DNA of 64,000 nucleotides, taken from Acidiferrum sp963771295. Its GTDB lineage: Bacteria > Acidobacteriota > Terriglobia > Acidiferrales > UBA7541. Shown piece after piece: positions 16,518 through 23,715 of this stretch (positions are counted from its first letter, which is position 1; each line of letters starts with the position of its first letter). The position numbers and the translations under genes are program-made. The DNA lies in the NCBI GenBank assembly GCA_963771295.1, contig CAVYTB010000010.1, positions 62,001-126,000 on the forward strand. Reading direction: 5' to 3'. Below the pieces are notes generated by a model. That model was not told the origin of the DNA. It searched no databases and saw only the letters and a list, made by a program, of their open reading frames with translations.

Positions 16518-17648
16518 TTGCCGAAGAAGCCAGAGGAGTGGTTGGAAGTAGCGTCGCCCGGGCTGAAACAACGGGGAGTGTTCAAACTATTCCTGGGCTA
16601 CGCGCCGGGAGTGGGAAAAACCTACAGCATGCTTAGTGAAGCGATTCGCCGCAACGGCCGCGGTGAAGACGTGGTGATCGGGATCATCGAGACGCATGGG
16701 CGCAAAGGGATTCAGGAACTTGCCAGCCAGCTGGAAGCGGTGCCGCGAAAGAAGATCGATTACAAGGGCACGCTGTTCGAAGAAATGGATGTCGACGCGA
16801 TTCTGGAGCGCAAGCCGCAAGTAGTGCTGGTGGACGAACTGGCGCACACCAACATACCGGGAAGCAAGCATAGAAAAAGGTACGAAGATATACAGGACTT
16901 GCTGGCGGCGAAGATCGACGTCATCACCACACTGAATATCCAACACATCGAAAGCATTGCGCCAACGGTACGCGCAATTACGGGCGTCACGGTGCGAGAG
17001 ACGGTACCAGACTGGGTGCCGCTGTCGGCAACAGAAACGGTGATGGTGGACCTGACGCCGGAAGCGCTGGCGAACCGCATGAAGCGCGGTGACGTTTACA
17101 GCCAGGAGAAAGTGGAGCAGTCTCTGAAGAATTTTTTCCGCCGCGGGAATTTGATTGCGTTGCGCGAACTGGCGTTGCGGCAGGTGGCGGAGCAGGTGGA
17201 CCGCAGCCTGGAATCGTACATGGACGCAAAGGAGATTCGGGAAAACTGGGGAGTACGAGAGCGCATCGCGGTGTGTATTTCGGGAAATCCCACGGGGCAA
17301 TATCTGATTGCTAGAGCGGCGCGGATGGCGCGCAGGATGGACGCGGAATTGTATGTGATTCATGTGGAGCGCGAATTGGCGCCGCGAGAAGAGAATCCTA
17401 AAGCACTGGCGGCGAATCTGCGATTTGGAGAAAATCTGGGAGCGCGCGTGGAAAAACTGAAGGGGAATAGCATTGCGGATACGGTTGCGGATTTCGTGCG
17501 GTCGCGGCACATCACGCAAGTGATTTTTGGGCGCGCGGCGGTGCGGGACTGGCGGAAATATTTGTATTTGTCGGTGGTGCATCGATTCTTGAGGGAATCG
17601 CCGGCGGTGGATGTGCACATTGTGACGCAGGAACCGGAAGACATGTAG
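16518..17648 (+). CDS. kdpD: Stand-alone KdpD sensor domain plus universal stress domain
   Basis: The 376-residue protein equals the N-terminal cytoplasmic part of KdpD. Residues 20-230 are the KdpD sensor domain, with Walker A GYAPGVGKT (27-35) and Walker B VVLVDELAHTN (102-112). Residues about 250-375 form a universal-stress-protein (UspA) fold, where KdpD binds regulatory nucleotides or proteins. No membrane segments and no kinase core are present. The start is a TTG at 16518 with GAGGGG eleven bases upstream. Only 49 bases separate it from the divergent kinase. Split KdpD N-domains are known in cyanobacteria and deinococci. Here the two halves probably act in trans, though that is inferred. 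Symbol used for homology to the KdpD N-terminus. Confidence 0.85.
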   Translation: MPKKPEEWLEVASPGLKQRGVFKLFLGYAPGVGKTYSMLSEAIRRNGRGEDVVIGIIETHGRKGIQELASQLEAVPRKKIDYKGTLFEEMDVDAILERKPQVVLVDELAHTNIPGSKHRKRYEDIQDLLAAKIDVITTLNIQHIESIAPTVRAITGVTVRETVPDWVPLSATETVMVDLTPEALANRMKRGDVYSQEKVEQSLKNFFRRGNLIALRELALRQVAEQVDRSLESYMDAKEIRENWGVRERIAVCISGNPTGQYLIARAARMARRMDAELYVIHVERELAPREENPKALAANLRFGENLGARVEKLKGNSIADTVADFVRSRHITQVIFGRAAVRDWRKYLYLSVVHRFLRESPAVDVHIVTQEPEDM

Positions 17649-17670
17649 AGGTATGCGCATTGCGCATTGA

Positions 17671-17746
17671 TTCACCACAGAGGACACGGAGAGTACAGAG
17701 TAAGTGATGAGAGGAAAAGCGCCCGCCTCAGAAGGCGGCCGCTACA
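17671..17746 (+). repeat. Composite intergenic repeat A+B
   Basis: TTCACCACAGAGGACACGGA (A) then GCCCGCCTCAGAAGGCGGCC with GCTACA (B, 17719-17746). It lies between the convergent ends of the KdpD N-domain gene and the CHAT gene. Confidence 0.65.
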
Positions 17747-17757
17747 CAGGCCGGAAA

Positions 17758-20250
17758 TCAGGAGCCGGTGTAGAGCTGGAAGGGAGCCCAGTAGAAGGGC
17801 TTTTTGAAAACGATTTCGGGATCTTGGTTGTGAAGAAGAGTTAGTTTTGCGATGCGAAGGGCGGAGGCGGGATCCTTGCCTTTGCTCATTTCAGAATAAA
17901 AAGTTCCCATGATTTGTGGAGCGGCGGAGTCGTTCACTTCCCAGAGAGCGCCAACAACGTTGTGCGCACCAGCGCGAAGAAAAGCCCAGGAAAGACCGAC
18001 CAGACCTTCGCCGGAATAGGCGCGGCCAGCGGCGCCCTCACAAGCGGAAATAGTGACCAGTTCAGCGGAAAGCGGATGCTGAAGGATGTCGCGCGCGTAG
18101 AGTTTATAGGAGTCGCCGGATTTGCTCAGGATAACGGCGGAATCGAGAGGCCGAGTGATGCTGGCGGTGCCGTGCGTGACGAAGTGGAGATAAGCGTAGC
18201 GCTCAGGATGGCTCGAAAGAAAGGCTTCGGGCGTGGCTTGCTTCCCTTCCAGGACTGCGCGTTTTGCCGGCGAGAAAAAGCTCTCGACCCGGTGCATTTC
18301 TTCGGGAGCTTCCGGGAGTGCCGGGAAAGCTTCCACCGGCTCCGTGTTTCCGATTAGCAGGAGATTGTTTTCTTTGGAAAGCGGTCGCGCCGCAGCGGAG
18401 GAAAGAAGCGTGAGCGAACTGGCGTTAGACAAAGTTACATCTTCAATCCAAAAGTGCGGAGCTGCACCGGGAACAATCAAACTTTCGAAATTCAATGCGG
18501 AGAGGCTTGGATCCGCAAGAAGAATGATGCGGCCGTCTTTTGGCAGAAGTTGCTGCGCCGGGGCGACAAGCATGGTGTAAAGCTGCTGACCCTGCGCGGC
18601 GCCCGGCCCTTGAGGACCGCGAAGGTCGCGGATGGTTTTGCTATAAGAAGCGGCGAGAGGGTCGAGATCGGAAGCTTTGGGAATTTCGAAACACTGAGTT
18701 TTGAGCGGGGTGATGGCCCAAAGATAGGAGTGATCCTGCCCGACCCAATAAAAAAGAAGGGTAGCTTGCAGACGCTTGGCGAGCTGCTGGGGCTGCACCA
18801 ACGGTATCGCGCGAGTCGAAGATTTCTGGTCCAAAGACAGGCCTTCGAGCAGCATGCGGGCGCGGCTGGTTTCGGCGACACGCAGCGCATCGAGGGGACG
18901 CTTGCGACGGACAAGGAAATCGACGTAATCATTGTAAAAATCGATTCCACCAGACAAATAGCTGAGCCGCGAATCGTCGCGATCAATGGAGTCGCGCGCT
19001 GCGGTAATGGTTTCAATGGAACGGCGAAACTCTTGCTCCGCTTGGTCAGGCCGATTTTCGGCGTCGTACAGTTCCGCGAGGCGGGCATGAACTTCCCACT
19101 TGAGGGCAGTTTCCGCGGCGGGATCCTGACTGACCTGATTAAAGAGGCTATGGGCGTCCGCAAAATGATTTCTGCGAGTTTCGATTCGACCGGAAAGCAG
19201 TGTGGACTCGCGAACGCCGAAATGGTCGAGGCCTTGCTGTTCGAGTTGCACGGCTTCGCGATTGTATTTTTCGGCATCGTCGAGTCGGCCAGCGCGGAGA
19301 CTAAGTTCCGCCAAGGAGTTCAGGCATTCCGTGATGGTTTCCCCATCGCCAAGCTCTTTGGCACGCGCCAATGTGCGCGCAGCTAATTGTTCGGCTTCAT
19401 CGTAGCGGCGCAACGCAAAATAGGAATTCGCGACTCCGGTGTACCAGTAGGCAGAGTAGCCCTTCAGACCATTTCGCTCGGAAGCTTCAGCTCCCTGCTG
19501 GAAAAACAGGAGGGCGTTGTGGTAATCGCCGAGAGTGAAGTACGCCCAGCCGAGATTACCCAGGACGGTGGCTTCGGCACCCGCCATACGAAGCGAACGA
19601 GCAAGAGCGAGAGCCTTCTGATTGCGGTCGACAGCTTCGTCGAGATGATTCAGTTTTGCCGAGACGATTGCCAGGCCTACTTGGGCGTTGGCTTCCTGGT
19701 CTTGCAGTCCGTATTGCCTGGCGAGTGCGATGGCACGATGGTAATTTTCTTCGGCCGCGACAAATTTCTCCTGATCAAGTTGCAGGCCAGCCCGAGCAAT
19801 AACAACATGGCAGAGATAGCGGGAGTGGAGGGACTCGGCAAGATGTTCAGCTTCCACGAGTTTCTGCTCCGCCTGGGAGGTTCGCTGGAGAGATCGGTAG
19901 GAAATACCTTCGTAGAGGGATTTACGAGCGGCAATCTCCGTGGATTGGAGTGAGGGCGGAAGGTCGCCTTGCAAAATGGCGAGAGCCGCGTTGGGCTCGG
20001 AGCGGGAGACGAGAATCTGAGCACGCAGGATGCGAAAGCGCCAGTCCCACTCGGGACTCACCTGCGAATACTGTTGAGAGACGCGATTGGCATCGGCCAG
20101 AGCGACGTTCAGGTCGCCGCGCTTGATCTCGTCGAGCACGCGGTCGTAGGCAGGCTGTGGATCGCGATTAAACTTGCACCCGACTAGCAATCCGCAGCCG
20201 AGGAAAATCCCAAAGCAAAGGAAGAGTACAAAGTGGACTTCTAACCCGTG
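17758..20250 (-). CDS. TPR-CHAT caspase-like lipoprotein
   Basis: The ~830-residue protein has a hydrophobic N-terminus followed by LLVGC, a likely lipoprotein box, then about ten TPR-like helical pairs (roughly residues 30-480). A C-terminal CHAT domain (about 560-830) has the caspase-clan dyad: histidine in HFVTHG and cysteine in SACEG (codon 18040-18042). CHAT proteins are cysteine proteases, some activated by partner binding to their TPRs. No ATG or GTG is found near the expected start. The frame begins next to the stop of the upstream gene, and a TTG at 20190 would remove the signal. The 5' boundary given is therefore approximate, not a start codon. It is the last gene of the sigma/anti-sigma set, which suggests envelope-stress or surface function. 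Confidence 0.8.
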   Translation of the reverse strand, partial: HGLEVHFVLFLCFGIFLGCGLLVGCKFNRDPQPAYDRVLDEIKRGDLNVALADANRVSQQYSQVSPEWDWRFRILRAQILVSRSEPNAALAILQGDLPPSLQSTEIAARKSLYEGISYRSLQRTSQAEQKLVEAEHLAESLHSRYLCHVVIARAGLQLDQEKFVAAEENYHRAIALARQYGLQDQEANAQVGLAIVSAKLNHLDEAVDRNQKALALARSLRMAGAEATVLGNLGWAYFTLGDYHNALLFFQQGAEASERNGLKGYSAYWYTGVANSYFALRRYDEAEQLAARTLARAKELGDGETITECLNSLAELSLRAGRLDDAEKYNREAVQLEQQGLDHFGVRESTLLSGRIETRRNHFADAHSLFNQVSQDPAAETALKWEVHARLAELYDAENRPDQAEQEFRRSIETITAARDSIDRDDSRLSYLSGGIDFYNDYVDFLVRRKRPLDALRVAETSRARMLLEGLSLDQKSSTRAIPLVQPQQLAKRLQATLLFYWVGQDHSYLWAITPLKTQCFEIPKASDLDPLAASYSKTIRDLRGPQGPGAAQGQQLYTMLVAPAQQLLPKDGRIILLADPSLSALNFESLIVPGAAPHFWIEDVTLSNASSLTLLSSAAARPLSKENNLLLIGNTEPVEAFPALPEAPEEMHRVESFFSPAKRAVLEGKQATPEAFLSSHPERYAYLHFVTHGTASITRPLDSAVILSKSGDSYKLYARDILQHPLSAELVTISACEGAAGRAYSGEGLVGLSWAFLRAGAHNVVGALWEVNDSAAPQIMGTFYSEMSKGKDPASALRIAKLTLLHNQDPEIVFKKPFYWAPFQLYTGS

Positions 20251-20993
20251 GGGGGCGGAGTCTTTCCGTTGGTGCTGGCGACTGCGACGGTTCCACCTCC
20301 CCCATCGGGAGAGCCCAGATCGAAGCGCAGCATGGTGAGGGTTTTCATGCCCTCGACAGAAAGAATCTCGGCGAAGGAAATCGTGCCCAGATGCGGAACA
20401 TTGATAATGTGCTTCTTTTTGTCCGCGTCGGACAAACCGGGAAAGGTCGTCTCGATTTTCTCCACCAGCGAGCAAATTGCCACTCCATTTTTCGTATTCG
20501 CGATTCCGCCGCCCTTTTTGAGAGAAGGAATTTTCTTGGCCAGGTCTGCATGAGTTTTTGACTCCAGCAGAAGGTCGTGCCGCATAACGATATTGAAAGT
20601 ATAACCGGCAATGCGCAAGTTCTCGAAAGTGCTGCCAATGGCCAGGATGTGGCCCTCGGGATCGTTAAGATTATGTTCGGAAGTCAGGCGAGCGACGATG
20701 CGATCGGCGGTGATGACGTCCATGATATTCAGGCCAACCAGCGTGGTAATGGATTGCGTGGTGGCAGTGTGCTCGTCCTGCATGCTGCCGGAAACGTGCG
20801 AGTGCGCGGACTGGAAACGAGCGAGACGGGGAACGCAGAAATCCTTGACGAACGATTGCGCGTGCCCTCCATAGATAGGCAGACAAGTGGCGGCCTGGGC
20901 CTCGATGTCGCAGGCAGTGGGACGATGGAAACTGGCGTTCAGTGCGTAAGCATTGGCGTGGTACGCGAAGGTTTGTACGGGACGGGGACTCAT
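20241..20993 (-). CDS. Unknown 250-residue protein in the sigma/CHAT operon
   Basis: The 250-residue protein lies 50 bases after the anti-sigma gene and meets the CHAT gene. No clear signal peptide is visible, but the N-terminal stretch YHANAYALNASF and the central VGLNIMDVITADRIVARL plus GSTFENLRIAG resemble the beta-rich 'choice-of-anchor' type exported proteins in which VTAD...GST...L..G motifs recur. The C-terminus (SPDGGGGTVAVASTNGKTPP) is Gly/Thr/Pro-rich. This assignment is tentative. The location between a membrane anti-sigma factor and a CHAT lipoprotein suggests it is a partner, sensor ligand or substrate of the CHAT protein. Confidence 0.7.
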   Translation of the reverse strand: MSPRPVQTFAYHANAYALNASFHRPTACDIEAQAATCLPIYGGHAQSFVKDFCVPRLARFQSAHSHVSGSMQDEHTATTQSITTLVGLNIMDVITADRIVARLTSEHNLNDPEGHILAIGSTFENLRIAGYTFNIVMRHDLLLESKTHADLAKKIPSLKKGGGIANTKNGVAICSLVEKIETTFPGLSDADKKKHIINVPHLGTISFAEILSVEGMKTLTMLRFDLGSPDGGGGTVAVASTNGKTPPPTG

Positions 20994-21043
20994 AGCGAAC
21001 TCCTCAAGTGAGATACGAAGATCGTAATCGTTACCTTAGTACA

Positions 21044-21733
21044 TTACGGGTTGCTTTGAACAGAAAATGAGAACTTAGCAACCGGAATTTTCGCGGCTGA
21101 AGAAGCTTCATGGCCGAATACCGCCAGAACATAATCACCGGAATGAAGCAAACCAGTGGGAACAACCAGATTGACTTCCTTGTTGACGCGGTCGGGCGGC
21201 ACATTGAATTGCAGGAGCACGCGAGCGGCAGAATCCTGAAGTTCGCCGGCGTAGGAAGAGAACTTCTGAACCTGCGAAGGAACAAAATCAAAATGCAACT
21301 GTACCGAATCGCTGCCTTGCAGCCGCACGATGGTCTTTTCATTTTCCAGACGATCGCCGCCTCGCAAACCGAAAGAAGGGCTGGAGAGGATGGTCTGGCC
21401 CGGCGCGGTAACTACGCCGATCTGCGGCGTCGATGTGCGGGAATAGTAGCCGATAGCGAGAATCAGCACAGCCATCGCAGGGACGGCGATCATAGGACGG
21501 AACCAGGAACTCCAGCGAGAGCGAGGGGCCGGCTGCGCGACGGCGACGGGCGCGGGTTCTTCGCGGAAAACCTCGCGACCGGCGGAGACGAAAGTTAAGG
21601 TGGCCTTTACATCCTCGGCGCACTCGGCACAATCGAAATAGTGCTCTTCGTAGGCGTCGCGCTGATCCGCGGAAAGCTCGCCAAGCACATACTTTTCAGA
21701 CGCATGTAGACGCTTAGCTTCTAAGTGATCCAT
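21044..21733 (-). CDS. Zinc-finger anti-sigma factor
   Basis: The 229-residue protein starts at ATG 21733, giving MDHLEAKRLHASEKY. The N-terminal zf-HC2-like domain has HYFDCAECAEDV, whose His-x3-Cys-x2-Cys pattern fits a ZAS zinc site. A membrane segment follows at about residues 80-103 (MIAVPAMAVLILAIGYY), and the C-terminal ~125 residues should be periplasmic and form a beta-rich domain. It lies 42 bases after the sigma factor gene and is expected to bind and silence it. Loss of binding would follow an envelope signal or proteolysis of the anti-sigma factor, as is usual for the family. Release here is not shown. Confidence 0.82.
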   Translation of the reverse strand: MDHLEAKRLHASEKYVLGELSADQRDAYEEHYFDCAECAEDVKATLTFVSAGREVFREEPAPVAVAQPAPRSRWSSWFRPMIAVPAMAVLILAIGYYSRTSTPQIGVVTAPGQTILSSPSFGLRGGDRLENEKTIVRLQGSDSVQLHFDFVPSQVQKFSSYAGELQDSAARVLLQFNVPPDRVNKEVNLVVPTGLLHSGDYVLAVFGHEASSAAKIPVAKFSFSVQSNP

Positions 21734-21775
21734 ATTCCCTGTCCAATGAGTAGTGCATGGGAATGGCAAAACGTT

Positions 21776-22366
21776 TCACGAAGACTCCTTGGCCGCAGCC
21801 CTGCGGGGGAGGGCCAGATCCTTCTGAAATAGGGTACGGAAGCGTTCCTTGGCCCGGTGCAGGCGAACCCGAAGGTAGTCGCGGTCTACGCCAAATCGGC
21901 GGCAGATCTCGTCCTTATCGCCCTCCTCAAGGAAAACGGCGCGCAAAAGGTCGCGGTCAGTGGGGCTGAGTTCTTCCAGGATGTCGCGGACGTGGGACTT
22001 CGTCTCCTGGGTGATGAAGGCGTGTTCCAGGTCGATAACCTTATCAGGTATGTCCAGGTGGCCCGGTTCCAGGGGGCGGTCCTTATAGAAGGCGCGGTAA
22101 TTCTCTCGTAAGACATTCTTACAAACGGAGTTAACGAAGGCGCCAAAACGCTCGGGCTGGCGAACGCCACCATCGCGGCGCAGGACGGCGAGGACGCGAA
22201 TAAAGGTTTCCTGGCGCACGTCGTCGACTCGTTCCGGGGGCAGCATCCTGGCGCGCAGCATGACCCCGAGAAGTTGACCAAAATAGGCCACAAAATGCTG
22301 CTCCGTGGCGGGGTCGCCCTCGCGCAAACGGTCCACGTACGCCTTATCGAATATGTACAGTTCCAC
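21776..22366 (-). CDS. ECF-type RNA polymerase sigma factor
   Basis: The 196-residue sigma factor starts at a GTG at 22366, preceded by GAGGTCAGG. The region upstream in the same frame (to 23272) is not protein-like. Region 2 is seen as EQHFVAYFGQLLGVMLRARM and DVRQETFIRVLAVL, and region 4 as LSPTDRDLLRAVFLEEGDK with a helix-turn-helix CRRFGVDRDYLRVRLHRAKE. It is short like group IV (ECF) factors and lacks region 3. It is the first gene of the set with the anti-sigma factor, so it probably drives its own operon. Its target promoters cannot be read from the sequence. Confidence 0.88.
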   Translation of the reverse strand: MELYIFDKAYVDRLREGDPATEQHFVAYFGQLLGVMLRARMLPPERVDDVRQETFIRVLAVLRRDGGVRQPERFGAFVNSVCKNVLRENYRAFYKDRPLEPGHLDIPDKVIDLEHAFITQETKSHVRDILEELSPTDRDLLRAVFLEEGDKDEICRRFGVDRDYLRVRLHRAKERFRTLFQKDLALPRRAAAKESS

Positions 22367-22614
22367 CCTGACCTCGAACTTATTTGGGGGGAGTATATCG
22401 TTGGAAAAGAAATGCCGCAATGGAACTCTCCCCGTTGACAGATGAAACGAAAAGGCTTCTGGATGCACTACCCAATCAAAGAGACCTCCATGAACCAGGA
22501 GGTCTATCGTGGGGAATCGGTCACCGGCCCCACGTGCCCCTCGGGCGCATTTCGCAAACCTGACCAGCGAGGTGCGCCCCTTCCTAAAAAGGTGAGACGA
22601 GGGTAGGAGGAAAA

Positions 22615-23070
22615 TTGGCAACACAAGTAAGAACATTCGCAAATTCCAGCGTTGTTCCTTCCATGGGGTATGGGAAGGAAACACGTCGGATGGAACCGCG
22701 TTCCGTGGAACCGGCCCAAAATGGAACGCAAGGGCTGGAAGAGGTTTGCGCGCAGAGCATCGAGTTTGTGGCAGTGCCAGACATGGCGGCGAGGCTGCAG
22801 GCGACGCTGCCGGGAGCGATTCGCAGCGCGCTGCAGAAATCGGAAGGATTTGCGGGCTGCGCGGTGATGGTGTCGGAAGAGGAAGCGCGGCTGGTGACGG
22901 TGGTGACGTTCTGGAGAGGCAAGGAGCGGAAGAGTAAGGCAAACGCCAACGCGCTGTGGGTGGAGCAACTGTTGGATCCTTATATTGACCGGCAACTCCG
23001 GGTGAACAAGTTGCGCGCACAGTTCGCGTGGCCGGGGAAAAACACGGATTTTGTCGTCGAGGGTGAATAA
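22615..23070 (+). CDS. Unknown small protein
   Basis: A 151-residue protein with no recognised family. The stretch MAARLQATLPGAIRSALQKS followed by EGFAGCAVMVSEEEARLVTV and VTFWRG could form an alpha/beta fold of the antibiotic-biosynthesis-monooxygenase (ABM) type, as judged from the alternation only. It stands divergent from the ECF sigma factor gene, with a 248-base gap. A second start at MGYGKE (22663) would remove 16 residues. Function unknown. Confidence 0.5.
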   Translation: MATQVRTFANSSVVPSMGYGKETRRMEPRSVEPAQNGTQGLEEVCAQSIEFVAVPDMAARLQATLPGAIRSALQKSEGFAGCAVMVSEEEARLVTVVTFWRGKERKSKANANALWVEQLLDPYIDRQLRVNKLRAQFAWPGKNTDFVVEGE

Positions 23071-23141
23071 ACTGGCCAGCGCCAGAGTTCAATACTGGGT
23101 ACGAACTTGCGTCGGGTGGACGCGGAAAGTCGGAAGAGCGA

Positions 23142-23585
23142 ATGAACGCGACAGCAACAGGAACTCGGGTTCGGGAGCAGGGGCCAATGAACGCACTGGG
23201 AACGGCACGATGCACGACCATCGCCTGCGCGGAGAAGGGCGTGGCGATGCTGGCAGGGGTGGCGCTTTGCATGGAGCACTTTTTTCGGGAGTGCTATGAA
23301 AAGCTGGAAGGGTTGGACCCGTCGGTGCGCGGCAAATCCAGGGAAGGCGCGATCAACGATGGCGTGCCGAAAGCTCTGGAAGAAGTAGTGAAGCAGGCGT
23401 TGATCGTGTGCCTGCAACACAAGAATCTGAGCAATCTGGATCGATCGCGACTGCTGGACATACTGCTGTGGGCGGGCGAGTTGCAGTTGGTACTGCGCGT
23501 GCCGCGAATCATTTCGGCGGAAGAGATGGTGTATGGAGTGGCACCGCGGCGGGCGCACGGCGGACGCGGATTGATTGGCAATTAG
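23142..23585 (+). CDS. Unknown small protein with Cys/His cluster
   Basis: A 147-residue protein with a possible zinc site C24-x4-C29-x13-C43-x2-H46 (CTTIAC ... CMEHFF). The remainder is helical, including ALEEVVKQALIVCLQHKNLS and LLDILLWAGELQLVLRVPR. No family is recognised. The gene lies 71 bases downstream of the 22615 gene in the same direction, so the two may be co-transcribed. The C-terminal RRAHGGRGL tail is basic. Confidence 0.5.
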   Translation: MNATATGTRVREQGPMNALGTARCTTIACAEKGVAMLAGVALCMEHFFRECYEKLEGLDPSVRGKSREGAINDGVPKALEEVVKQALIVCLQHKNLSNLDRSRLLDILLWAGELQLVLRVPRIISAEEMVYGVAPRRAHGGRGLIGN

Positions 23586-23628
23586 GATTGCAGGAGTCGG
23601 GTGGCGCCTGCGCCAAAATTCAAGTTGG

Positions 23629-23656
23629 CGGACCGCCTCAGAAGGCGGTCCCTACA
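23629..23656 (-). repeat. Intergenic repeat, B-type
   Basis: GGACCGCCTCAGAAGGCGGT with CCCTACA. A second copy with one base change lies at 54151-54179. Confidence 0.6.
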
Positions 23657-23715
23657 AAACCTTGTCTTTACAAAAACAGTTGATAAAGCGAGGTGGTGGC
23701 GGCGTAGAGCCGCAT

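Noticed and set aside
22367..23272. N-terminal extension of the sigma factor frame
   Set aside because: About 300 residues of Pro/Ser/Arg-rich sequence without homology. The GTG at 22366 with a good ribosome site gives the usual ECF length.
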